Assembly: GCA_016788945.1 (NCBI GenBank)
Contig: JAEUSA010000369.1
Coordinates: forward strand, 1 to 6,648
DNA length: 6,648 nt
Source of the DNA: Leptospiraceae bacterium
GTDB lineage: Bacteria > Spirochaetota > Leptospiria > Turneriellales > Turneriellaceae
Direction of reading: 5' to 3'
A program made the translations under genes and the position numbers. A model generated the notes under the pieces. The model had not been told where the DNA came from. It made no database searches and worked only from the letters and a program-made list of their open reading frames with translations. Positions 1 to 6,439 of this stretch are shown here, piece by piece. How positions within the stretch are numbered: position 1 is the stretch's first letter; every line of letters starts with the position of its first letter.

Positions 1-1
1 G

Positions 2-1204
2 ACGCAGGGAGCACACAACGAGAAGATTGTCTTGACTTGGTCAAAGGCCGCCGGAGCGACTGCGTATGAAATTCAGCGCAGCATTTCGGGCGATTTTAAT
101 TTTGAATCGGTGGGCTACTCGGGTAATACGACCTTTCAGGATAACGCCGTACAAGAAGACGTGGCCTATGACTATCGCGTGTTGTCGATACGCGACCAAA
201 GGAAATCCGACCCCGAACAGAGCATGATTGCCAAAGGTTACGCAGCGACACAGGTCAAACCGGCACCACCTGCCCCCATCGTACCGCCCGTTCTTTCAAA
301 CCGCCCCGCACGCGTGGAAAATTTGGCTGCGACCGACGGCGTCTATAACGACAAAATTGTCGTAACATGGGATTCCGTACCCGGTGCGACTAAATACTGG
401 ATTGTGCGTTTCGATCGTGCGACGGGCAGCTGGAACGAACTTGCCTGGTCGCCCAAAAACCGTTTTGAAGATACCTCCGCTGAGGCACTTTCAGGCCAGC
501 GTCAGGCTTACAGCGTGCGCGCCGCCAATGCAAAAGAACTCGGCGATGAGGCAAGGCCCGTGTGGGGTGCCGTCAATGCGAATGCCAGCCGCGCGACAGA
601 GATTCCCGATGCGCCCACCGACGTCAAAGCCGAACTCAAGGGCAATAAGGTCGTGCTCAGCTGGAAAGCCGTAACCAAAGCAAGCGAATATTACGTCTTT
701 CGCCGGCGCTTCAATGCGGGCCGGTGGGATCTCGCCGCGACGGCAAAGCAGGCACGCTTCAACGAAAATTTTCCCGGCGCGCCCGGTGAACTGTGGTATT
801 ATGTTGTGCGCGCAAAACTGGCCAACGGCGGTGAATCCGTCGAGTCAGCCATCGCCGCAGTCGCCATGAATGCCGAACGCCCGGTGATTCGCGCGCGCTA
901 TACCAGCGACAGCGAACTGGCTGCTTTTCAGGGGAACTGGGGTGGCGAGGTTTCTGCCGGCGGTAAAATGCAGGTCGTTTCGCTTGTTATATCGGCCTCA
1001 GGCGATAACTATGCAGTATCGATCTCGGCCGGTGGACGTAGTAAGAAACTTGCCGGAAAGTATATCGCACGCAGCAACGAACTCAATGCCGGTGGTCTCG
1101 TTATTCGCCGCGTAGCAGCAAATCCGAATCTGCTTTCTGTTACCTGCCGCGACCGTGCTGTCTGCGCCGCCCCTTTCCGAGATACGCTGTACCGCACGCA
1201 ATAG
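2..1204 (+). CDS. FN3-repeat protein, 5'-truncated by the window edge
   Basis: This is the C-terminal 400 residues of a longer protein. The reading frame is open to the left edge, and the first start-like codon (TTG at 32) lies inside a repeat, so the true start is upstream of the window. Three fibronectin type III-like repeats are visible at residues ~1-82, ~104-192 and ~203-289. Each begins with the same strand pattern: KIVLTW..AAGATAYEIQRS, KIVVTW..VPGATKYWIVRF and KVVLSW..VTKASEYYVFRR. A proline-rich linker (residues ~87-97, KPAPPAPIVPP) separates repeats 1 and 2. The last ~108 residues form a different, glycine- and serine-rich, probably beta module. It starts near FQGNWGGEV and contains two closely spaced cysteines (382 and 388). 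FN3 repeats usually act in binding, mostly outside the cytoplasm, but no export signal can be seen because the N-terminus is missing. Function is unknown. The gene ends 28 bases before the convergent SDR gene and shares a terminator with it. Confidence 0.85.
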   Translation, partial: TQGAHNEKIVLTWSKAAGATAYEIQRSISGDFNFESVGYSGNTTFQDNAVQEDVAYDYRVLSIRDQRKSDPEQSMIAKGYAATQVKPAPPAPIVPPVLSNRPARVENLAATDGVYNDKIVVTWDSVPGATKYWIVRFDRATGSWNELAWSPKNRFEDTSAEALSGQRQAYSVRAANAKELGDEARPVWGAVNANASRATEIPDAPTDVKAELKGNKVVLSWKAVTKASEYYVFRRRFNAGRWDLAATAKQARFNENFPGAPGELWYYVVRAKLANGGESVESAIAAVAMNAERPVIRARYTSDSELAAFQGNWGGEVSAGGKMQVVSLVISASGDNYAVSISAGGRSKKLAGKYIARSNELNAGGLVIRRVAANPNLLSVTCRDRAVCAAPFRDTLYRTQ

Positions 1205-1212
1205 ATAATCGG

Positions 1213-1256
1213 AAAAAAAAAGCCACCATGCTTCAGGCTGAGCGGTGGTGTTTTTT
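1213..1256. terminator. Bidirectional intrinsic terminator between convergent genes
   Basis: A run of nine A (1213-1221) is followed by CCACC (1223-1227), a 16-base loop that can itself fold weakly (GCT/AGC), GGTGG (1244-1248) and a T run (1251-1256). Read rightwards this is a stem plus U-tract for the FN3 gene. Read leftwards it is an equally good stem followed by nine T for the SDR operon. The SDR stop codon (1235-1233) lies in the loop, and its last codons form one arm of the stem. Confidence 0.8.
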
Positions 1257-2042
1257 GTAGCGCCTCAGCAATATGCGGCGGGTCACACCGGGAAAATGCC
1301 TCGCCACAAAAGCCACTAGCTTGTTCATATAACCCGGTGCCATTTCGCGGCGGTTTTGCTGCGTAAAATCTGCAAGATAGCGTGCGACGCGCGCGGCGCT
1401 CATGCGTGAGATGTCTGATTTCGGAGCTTCGCCGTCTGTCGTCGTGTTATGGTGAAAATCCGTTTCAATACCCGCTGGCCGAAAAATCTGCACGCGTATC
1501 GGGCTTTGCCGGGCTTTCAACTCGAGCTTCCAGGCGAGCAAGAACTGTTCGGCCGCGGCCTTACTCGCAGCGTAGACGGCGCGGCCCGGCATCGGGAAAT
1601 ATTTCATCAGGCTCGAGACAAGAATGAAGCGCGGATCTCCCGCAGCGGAAAGGTAGGGTTCCGTTGCCGACGTAACGTGCAGCACAGAGTAGGTATTGAC
1701 ACGAAATGTATTTTCGGCATTCTCCAGTTTCGTCTGCGCGAGCGTGCCCATGTGATTGATCGCTGCATTGTGGATCACACAATCGAGCCGCTGCAGTTTA
1801 TGTTGCGACATCAGCGCCGCAAATTTTTTCGGAAAATCAGGTTTTGCCACATCAGCGGCGAGCAAAAAGACGTTATTTCGGGCCGCCAGATTCTGCGCCG
1901 CCGCATGTAAGCGTTTGTTATCCCGGCCGCAGAGAATAAGCCGTTCGCCGCGCTCTGACAAAATTTTCGCCGTCGCAAGCCCGAGCCCGCGGCTTGCACC
2001 GGTAATGAGAATGAGACGCTGCTGTGTAGCCTGCGGTTTCAG
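1233..2042 (-). CDS. Classical short-chain dehydrogenase/reductase (SDR), CTG start proposed
   Basis: This is an NAD(P)-dependent oxidoreductase of the classical SDR family, 269 aa with the start chosen here. From the proposed start the frame shows the Rossmann nucleotide motif TGASRGLG (14-21), the NAA motif (92-94), Asn116, catalytic Ser144, the YAASK box (Tyr157, Lys161) and the PAGIET segment (~189-194). Arg18 and Arg40 (CGRD after strand 2) suggest NADP(H) rather than NAD(H). Starting at TTG 1961 would delete the glycine motif, so it is unlikely. Upstream in frame there is no ATG, GTG or TTG as far back as I translated (about 2100). CTG at 2042-2040 overlaps the FolK-PanB stop (CTGA) and has AAGGA nine bases upstream, so I take it as the start. 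The C-terminus is basic (RRILLRRYKKHH) and amphipathic, and might contact the membrane. Substrate is unknown. The gene is last in its operon and ends inside the terminator. Confidence 0.85.
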   Translation of the reverse strand: MKPQATQQRLILITGASRGLGLATAKILSERGERLILCGRDNKRLHAAAQNLAARNNVFLLAADVAKPDFPKKFAALMSQHKLQRLDCVIHNAAINHMGTLAQTKLENAENTFRVNTYSVLHVTSATEPYLSAAGDPRFILVSSLMKYFPMPGRAVYAASKAAAEQFLLAWKLELKARQSPIRVQIFRPAGIETDFHHNTTTDGEAPKSDISRMSAARVARYLADFTQQNRREMAPGYMNKLVAFVARHFPGVTRRILLRRYKKHHRSA

Positions 2043-3286
2043 GAAAACGATTCCTTTTCGCCGGGAAATTTGCCCGTGCGCACATCGGCCGCGTAATTCT
2101 CCAGTGCAGAAAGCACTGAACTACTGAGATCTGCATATTTACGCACAAATTTCGGCGCAAAATCGGGGTCAAGCCCGAGAAGGTCATTGAGCACCAGAAC
2201 CTGTCCGTCGGCCTTCTCGCCCGCGCCAATACCGATCGTGGGTATCGATAGACTTTGCGACACCTGAGCGGTCAGCGCCGCGGGAATCATCTCAAGAACA
2301 ATGGCGAACGCCCCGCTCTGCTCGAGAAGTTTTGCATCGTCGATCAACTTTTGCGCCGCGGCCGTGGTTTTTCCCTGTACTTTGTAACCGCCGAACGCCA
2401 GCAGCGATTGCGGCGTCAACCCGAGATGGCCCATCACGGGTATGCCGCTTTCTGTCAGCGCGCGCACCTGTGCTGCAATGTTCGCTCCACCTTCAAGTTT
2501 CACGGCATCGGCGCCCGTCTCTTTGACAATGCGCCCCGCATTTCTGAGCGCTTCTTCGACGCTCGTTTGATAAGACATAAACGGCATATCGACGACGATG
2601 AACGCCTGCGGTGCACCGCGCCGGACGATTTTGCCGTGGTAGACCATGTCGTCGACGCTGACCGGTATGGTATTGGGCTGCCCCTGAATGACGTTGCCGA
2701 GCGAATCGCCGACCAGAATCGCATCGACCGAGGTTCGCGCAATCAGGCGGGAAAAAGCGAAATCATAACAGGTCACAACGGTGATTTTTTCCCCCGCCGC
2801 CTTTTTTTTCGTGAAATCATGCACGTTCATAACCGAGCGCCCCTGAATCGCCGACCAGCTGACACCGGTCTCATCGATTGCGTCTGCTTTCAGTTCGCGC
2901 ATGAACTGTCGAACCCATTCGCGGGCACGGTTATAGGGATGTGGAATTACGAGGTTCGGCAAATTGACCCGGCCCAGCGAGCTCCAGATGATATCGATGT
3001 CGATCTCCCGCGGCCCATTCTTGATGCGCTTTTGCCGGCCGATCTGCTTTTCGAGCGAAAGGACTTCGGCAAGCAACGCCTGTGGTTCAAGCGTGGTCGA
3101 GATGCGCACCGCCTGATTGAGAAAGCGCCCCTGTGCCCGAATTAAAATCGGCCAAGTTTCGAGGATTGCCGATTCGGCGACGATAGTGGCAAAGCGCGCA
3201 ATGCCCTCACGCGCCCGCGAAAGGTTATGCTGCCGGTCACCTACATTAGTGCCCAGCGCAAGAATATATTCGCTCGGAGCGGCCAC
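2039..3286 (-). CDS. folK-panB: Bifunctional fusion: HPPK (FolK) + ketopantoate hydroxymethyltransferase (PanB)
   Basis: This single 415-aa frame joins two enzymes. Residues 1-~150 are 6-hydroxymethyl-7,8-dihydropterin pyrophosphokinase (folate synthesis, ATP-dependent). They show ALGTNVGDR near the start, a pterin-loop region with Thr44, Gln52 and FLN (55-57), Arg84, and GPREIDIDI (91-99), whose Asp96 and Asp98 match the Mg ligands Asp95 and Asp97 of E. coli HPPK. IPHP follows at 114-117. The Trp89 position of E. coli is Asn90 here, and that loop is one residue shorter. Residues 153-415 are PanB (263 aa, full length), which makes ketopantoate from ketoisovalerate and 5,10-methylene-THF. Its counterparts to E. 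coli Asp45, Asp84, Lys112, Glu114 and Glu181 are Asp194, Asp233, Lys263, Glu265 and Glu332. GHLGLTPQS, GGYKVQG and IGIGAG are intact. The start is GTG 3286, with an in-frame TGA just upstream and only a weak RBS. Both halves look catalytically complete and there is almost no linker. The 3' end overlaps the SDR gene. Confidence 0.93.
   Translation of the reverse strand: MAAPSEYILALGTNVGDRQHNLSRAREGIARFATIVAESAILETWPILIRAQGRFLNQAVRISTTLEPQALLAEVLSLEKQIGRQKRIKNGPREIDIDIIWSSLGRVNLPNLVIPHPYNRAREWVRQFMRELKADAIDETGVSWSAIQGRSVMNVHDFTKKKAAGEKITVVTCYDFAFSRLIARTSVDAILVGDSLGNVIQGQPNTIPVSVDDMVYHGKIVRRGAPQAFIVVDMPFMSYQTSVEEALRNAGRIVKETGADAVKLEGGANIAAQVRALTESGIPVMGHLGLTPQSLLAFGGYKVQGKTTAAAQKLIDDAKLLEQSGAFAIVLEMIPAALTAQVSQSLSIPTIGIGAGEKADGQVLVLNDLLGLDPDFAPKFVRKYADLSSSVLSALENYAADVRTGKFPGEKESFS
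2040..2058 (-). promoter_or_regulatory. Ribosome binding site and CTG start for the SDR gene, inside the panB end
   Basis: On the minus strand AAAAGGAA (2058-2051) contains AAGGA (2056-2052). Nine bases later comes CTG (2042-2040), whose last two bases are shared with the TGA stop of FolK-PanB (2041-2039). The geometry resembles an ATGA-type stop/start overlap with CTG in place of ATG, which implies translational coupling. It is the only plausible initiation site that keeps the SDR cofactor motif. Confidence 0.6.
2828..2844 (-). promoter_or_regulatory. Possible internal translation start for free PanB
   Basis: Codon 153 of the fusion is ATG (2830-2828), exactly where a stand-alone PanB would begin (MNVHDFTKKK). 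Nine bases upstream is AGGGG (2844-2840), which can pair with the anti-Shine-Dalgarno sequence with one G-U wobble. The site could let ribosomes make PanB alone as well as the fusion. It is moderate rather than strong, and could be a relic of a formerly separate panB. Confidence 0.4.
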
Positions 3287-3297
3287 GCACCATCAGA

Positions 3298-3337
3298 CTG
3301 AAAATCGCCAACAGTGCGCACAGCTTTTCAGCGATTT
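3298..3337. other. Two overlapping inverted repeats at the secreted-protein/folK junction
   Basis: CTGAAAA (3298-3304) pairs with TTTTCAG (3325-3331), and AAATCGC (3302-3308) pairs with GCGATTT (3331-3337). The arms share bases, so only one stem can form fully at a time. The structure covers the stop codon of the secreted-protein gene (3330-3328) and lies just upstream of the folK GTG start. Each stem is only 7 bp with a loop of about 20 bases, so it may be chance. Confidence 0.25.
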
Positions 3338-4005
3338 GGCTTCTGCGCGAGCCAGTTGTCAACTTCTTGTTGCTTTTGTTTCAACCGCAACAGGTGATTT
3401 CCCGTAAAAACCGTGTAATCGATGTCACCGGCGAGAATATCTGCCCTGATCGACTCGAGGCCTGGCATATCAATTTCAAAATTGTACGATGACGCTTCGA
3501 GCGCCAGATTGCGCGCTTTCTTCCAGTAATCCATCGACTCACGGTAATAACCTTCGGCGACCTGGAACGAGTTTTTAAGTTCAGGTGCAAAGTCGAGGTT
3601 GTAGAAATAAAGATGCCGCTTGTCGAACAGCGAGCCTAAACGCAGGTATGAGCGCATAATCTGCAGGTTGAGGTGCATGTGCATCAGCAGCCGGTACTTA
3701 TGGTATTCCTGCGGATTGTGTATGAGACAAAGCGCTTCACGCGGATGGCGAAACTTTTTTTCGAGTGCAATCTTCAGAAAAAAAATGTTGCGGCGAATTT
3801 CTTCTTGCTGAGAATGCTGTTTAAGGCTGTAGAGCAGAAAAAAATCTTCGACAAACTGCGGCTGCCACTGGTGCAAGCGCTTGGGTACCCAATCGGAGAA
3901 TTTGGTAAACATGCCCGACTGGTCGTAATAATAGTCAAGGCGAAGCGTCGCCGAGGCGAGCGACGGAAAAAATAACGCGCACAGTAGAAATCCGCGCAGC
4001 TTCAC
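3328..4005 (-). CDS. Secreted or periplasmic protein of unknown function
   Basis: I do not recognise the family of this 225-aa protein. Residues 1-19 form a signal peptide: Lys2 and Arg4, a hydrophobic core (FLLCALFF), then Pro14 and an ASA cleavage site after Ala19. Cys9 sits inside the core and lacks a proper lipobox, so a lipoprotein is unlikely. The mature part is rich in aromatic and basic residues (DYYYDQSG, RHLYFYNLDF, YYRESMDYWKK). It reads as mostly helical throughout, with long amphipathic stretches resembling a helical-repeat protein but without a clear TPR consensus. The start is GTG 4005: an in-frame TAG lies directly upstream, and the signal peptide begins right after it. No good Shine-Dalgarno sequence is visible. 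It sits 37 bases after the YihY-propeller gene and 41 bases before folK-panB on the same strand. Co-transcription with the membrane propeller protein hints at an envelope role, but that is inference. Confidence 0.75.
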   Translation of the reverse strand: MKLRGFLLCALFFPSLASATLRLDYYYDQSGMFTKFSDWVPKRLHQWQPQFVEDFFLLYSLKQHSQQEEIRRNIFFLKIALEKKFRHPREALCLIHNPQEYHKYRLLMHMHLNLQIMRSYLRLGSLFDKRHLYFYNLDFAPELKNSFQVAEGYYRESMDYWKKARNLALEASSYNFEIDMPGLESIRADILAGDIDYTVFTGNHLLRLKQKQQEVDNWLAQKPNR

Positions 4006-4042
4006 CTATTGAATATCGGCGCTCAAGCCGAAACCCAACAGG

Positions 4043-6409
4043 TTATTTCGCCTGCATGAGTTCAGAAAGTGATACCTTACGAAATACCTTACTGCGCTTA
4101 TCTGCCAGTTCGTCAAAATAGCCTTTAACCGAACGCATGAACGCATTTTTGGCCGAATAGTCGGGTATCGAATAATCTGACGGATCAAGATCTTCAAGCA
4201 AGGTACCAATCTGGATCAAATCGGGATTCATTGCGAGAAGCCAGGTCTGGTCATCTGTCTGCGTCACATAACCCCGGTTCTTCAGGCGTTCGATGATGAA
4301 GTTGAATTCTTCCTGATCGCCGTTACAGTATTTGATCATCTTATCGGTCGTGCAATCTTGCTTGCCTGTGTTAAAACTCTGCGCCAGACGATAGAGCAGG
4401 TTCATGGCATACCACAGCTGACGCTTCTGGCGCTCTTCAAATGTCGATTTTTTCGACATGCGAAATAGCTGCGGGTATTGTACGAAAAAGGCAATCTCTG
4501 CTCCGAACAGCACGATCAGCGATGAAACATAAAGCAGCAACAGCGTGATCGGAATCAACGCGAGAGTTCCGTAAAGCGCAGCCGTGCCCTTCGAGAAATT
4601 CGTGACATAGTATTTGTACAGTATCAGAAAAATCACCCAAGATATCGAAGTAAACGTCGCCCCGATCGCTGCTGATTTGGCATTTACCTGAGTGTACGGA
4701 ATCACCTTATACAATAGGAAAAACAGAATAAAGATGACGAGGAACGGTATCAGCACGTTGCCGATCGCAGAAATCAACCGGCGCCAGAAAGGCGCCTTCT
4801 GAATGGTCTTGAAATCTTTGGTACCATCGACAGATTTTTCATCGATCTGGTAGGTCATCATCTGATAGTGATCGCCCACGATAATGAACCGATTCTCTTT
4901 CGGATAAAATCTTACCGCGTGCAGGTCTACATCAGCACGGCTCTTTGCCTCTTGCCACTGCACCGTACCGTCTGAAAGGAAGCGCGAATAACGAATCAGG
5001 CCTTCATAGCCGACCGCGACTGCGGTTCCATCGGGAGCCACGGCGACATCCTGAAAGAACATATTTTCGGCCATCGGAAATGACCGCCAGGTCTCGCCGC
5101 CATTACGCGTCATCAGTAACAATCCGGCTTCACCAACAATGTAACCATTCTGCTCGATCATCGCAAGCCCGGTAAACGAAGCTTTCGGATTGCGGAGCGC
5201 ACGTTTCAGCGAGCTGAATTCACGGAAACTCTGCCCGGCGTCTTCGGTAATAAGTGCCACACCCTCTTCGCCGAGAACTGCCCACACGCCGGATTTTACG
5301 CGCGCGATCTGCCGCAGATTACTGATGACACCGGGTTGGTGAACGGGTTGCCAAGTATCACCGCCATCGCCGGTGCGCAGTATCAGGCCATCACCGCCGA
5401 TGATAAGGCCTTGCTTCTCTGTCATGAACTGCATGCGTTGGAATGTCACCTCGTGCACACGGTCTTCGATTTCCGTGTAATAGCGTTTCACGAAAAAGGT
5501 GCCTCCGTTATCGCGGCTTGTGAGTATAATACCATTGTCAGTAATGAGGATTTCTCTGTTTGCCGTGCGTGCATAGTCCATGAACACGGCATTTTTTAAC
5601 ACAGACTTTGTGGCGTGGGGTGCATTTCCGTAAATGTCACTGCGGTCAGGAGATACAAAGGTGTTTTTATCCGGTTCATAAACGAGGCTTTCATTTTCCG
5701 ATGCATAGTCGACCTGCTTGAGAACGTTCTTTTCACGAAACGGTTTGCCTTTCTCATTCTGTACAAGCACGACGCGCTTATCGCCGAGTATTTGCACAGA
5801 ATCCTGAATAACGCGCACCTGTTTCAGGTTTGGCGAAGCAAACTGCCCGAGCATCCACTGCGCGTAGCTGATGCCCAGCGCCAGAACAACCGGGCCGAAA
5901 ACCATCACCATTAAGAAACCGGCAATCTTCTGTACCATAGGTCGCGTGCGGTTGACGCGCCAGATTTTGTTAATCGAATCTTCGACGTTACGAAGCACAC
6001 TCGTCGCCGAGAACAGCAATACGAGAAAACCAATACCGCCGATTGCTCCGGCATTTTTGAGAAATTCCCGAATCACATTAAAATAGGGTTCGAGGTTAAT
6101 CTGAATACCTGAGAGCCGGGCGAAGTCGCTCGCCTTTTCAAAATAGGCATCGAGGTTAATGAAACGCGACCCTAACATCATCACGACAACAAGAGTCGGC
6201 ACGAAACTCACGACGATTGCGTAACTGATCGATGCACTGCGCAGCAACACTTCATCGTCGAGAAATTTTCTGACTGCTGCGATAACAAATTTTATCGATG
6301 CCTGCAACCGGCGGCGGAATTTTACCGTTTCATCGAAATTACCTGAAAGGGTATCGAGAAAGAAATTTTTCGTCCGTATGATGAGTCCTTGTTTTTCGGT
6401 AGTCGCCAT
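4043..6409 (-). CDS. YihY/BrkB-family inner-membrane protein with inserted Asp-box beta-propeller
   Basis: 788 aa from ATG 6409; TTG 6424 would add five residues, but its AGGA abuts the codon. The frame fits the YihY/BrkB (formerly 'RNase BN') fold with six helices: TM1 ~60-80 (SASISYAIVVSFVP), TM2 ~122-139 followed by SATSVLRNVEDSINKIW, TM3 ~161-187, TM4 ~547-569, TM5 ~579-600 and TM6 ~613-643 (YGTLALIP, LFGAEIAFF). Ordinary members are about 290-420 aa with a short TM3-TM4 loop. Here that loop is ~350 residues (188-540) holding a Ycf48/BNR-like propeller. Four Asp boxes of the S/T-x-D/N-x-G-x-T/S-W/F type lie at 298, 346, 388 and 434, with glycine-rich strands such as IIGGDG, IVGEAG and AVGYEG. 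Positive-inside charges put the propeller in the periplasm. A cytosolic tail (~655-740) resembles the winged-helix-like C-terminus of long family members. The molecular function of the family is unsettled; the RNase BN activity once ascribed to YihY belongs to another E. coli gene. Confidence 0.9.
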   Translation of the reverse strand: MATTEKQGLIIRTKNFFLDTLSGNFDETVKFRRRLQASIKFVIAAVRKFLDDEVLLRSASISYAIVVSFVPTLVVVMMLGSRFINLDAYFEKASDFARLSGIQINLEPYFNVIREFLKNAGAIGGIGFLVLLFSATSVLRNVEDSINKIWRVNRTRPMVQKIAGFLMVMVFGPVVLALGISYAQWMLGQFASPNLKQVRVIQDSVQILGDKRVVLVQNEKGKPFREKNVLKQVDYASENESLVYEPDKNTFVSPDRSDIYGNAPHATKSVLKNAVFMDYARTANREILITDNGIILTSRDNGGTFFVKRYYTEIEDRVHEVTFQRMQFMTEKQGLIIGGDGLILRTGDGGDTWQPVHQPGVISNLRQIARVKSGVWAVLGEEGVALITEDAGQSFREFSSLKRALRNPKASFTGLAMIEQNGYIVGEAGLLLMTRNGGETWRSFPMAENMFFQDVAVAPDGTAVAVGYEGLIRYSRFLSDGTVQWQEAKSRADVDLHAVRFYPKENRFIIVGDHYQMMTYQIDEKSVDGTKDFKTIQKAPFWRRLISAIGNVLIPFLVIFILFFLLYKVIPYTQVNAKSAAIGATFTSISWVIFLILYKYYVTNFSKGTAALYGTLALIPITLLLLYVSSLIVLFGAEIAFFVQYPQLFRMSKKSTFEERQKRQLWYAMNLLYRLAQSFNTGKQDCTTDKMIKYCNGDQEEFNFIIERLKNRGYVTQTDDQTWLLAMNPDLIQIGTLLEDLDPSDYSIPDYSAKNAFMRSVKGYFDELADKRSKVFRKVSLSELMQAK
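4790..5848 (-). other. Inserted Ycf48/BNR-like beta-propeller domain within the YihY-family gene
   Basis: This in-frame segment codes for residues ~188-540 of the membrane protein. Asp-box repeats are spaced 48, 42 and 46 residues apart: SRDNGGTF, TGDGGDTW, TEDAGQSF and TRNGGETW. Two more degenerate blades follow (AVGYEG.., IVGDHY..) and possibly one precedes them (VQILGDKRVVLVQNE), giving roughly six or seven blades. The flanking helices TM3 and TM4 are those that are adjacent in ordinary family members, so the domain was inserted into an otherwise complete scaffold. It is predicted to be periplasmic. Ycf48-type propellers act in assembly of membrane complexes; whether this one does is unknown. 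Confidence 0.8.
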
Positions 6410-6439
6410 GTGAATATTCTGCAATCCTCAGGCAGCCTG

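Noticed and set aside
1449..1910. Rightward open frame opposite the SDR gene
   Set aside because: It is antisense to a clear SDR with catalytic Ser, Tyr and Lys, and its basic, motif-free translation is typical of a shadow frame.
1233..1961. SDR starting at TTG 1961 (242 aa)
   Set aside because: This start removes the TGASRGLG cofactor motif, which is encoded in the same frame just upstream. A classical SDR without it would not bind NADP(H).
2255..3145. Long rightward open frame (about 296 codons) opposite folK-panB
   Set aside because: It lies entirely antisense to a gene with intact catalytic motifs, and its translation is arginine- and histidine-rich without recognisable domains. It is a shadow of biased codon use on the other strand.
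3946..4005. Lipoprotein signal in the secreted protein (Cys9 after FLL)
   Set aside because: The residue before the cysteine is Leu rather than a small residue, the cysteine lies too early in the hydrophobic core, and a good ASA signal-peptidase I site follows.
4008..4032. Short hairpin (TCGGC/GCCGA) between the YihY-propeller gene and the secreted-protein gene
   Set aside because: A 5-bp stem without a U-tract is expected by chance and does not interrupt the operon convincingly.
4043..6409. Annotation of the membrane protein as ribonuclease BN
   Set aside because: That name for YihY/BrkB-family proteins stems from an old misassignment. No nuclease motif is visible, so I use the family name only.
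6427..6439. Small palindrome (CAGGCTGCCTG on the minus strand) upstream of the YihY-propeller start
   Set aside because: The stem is only four to five pairs with a tiny loop and no T-run, too little to call a terminator or operator.
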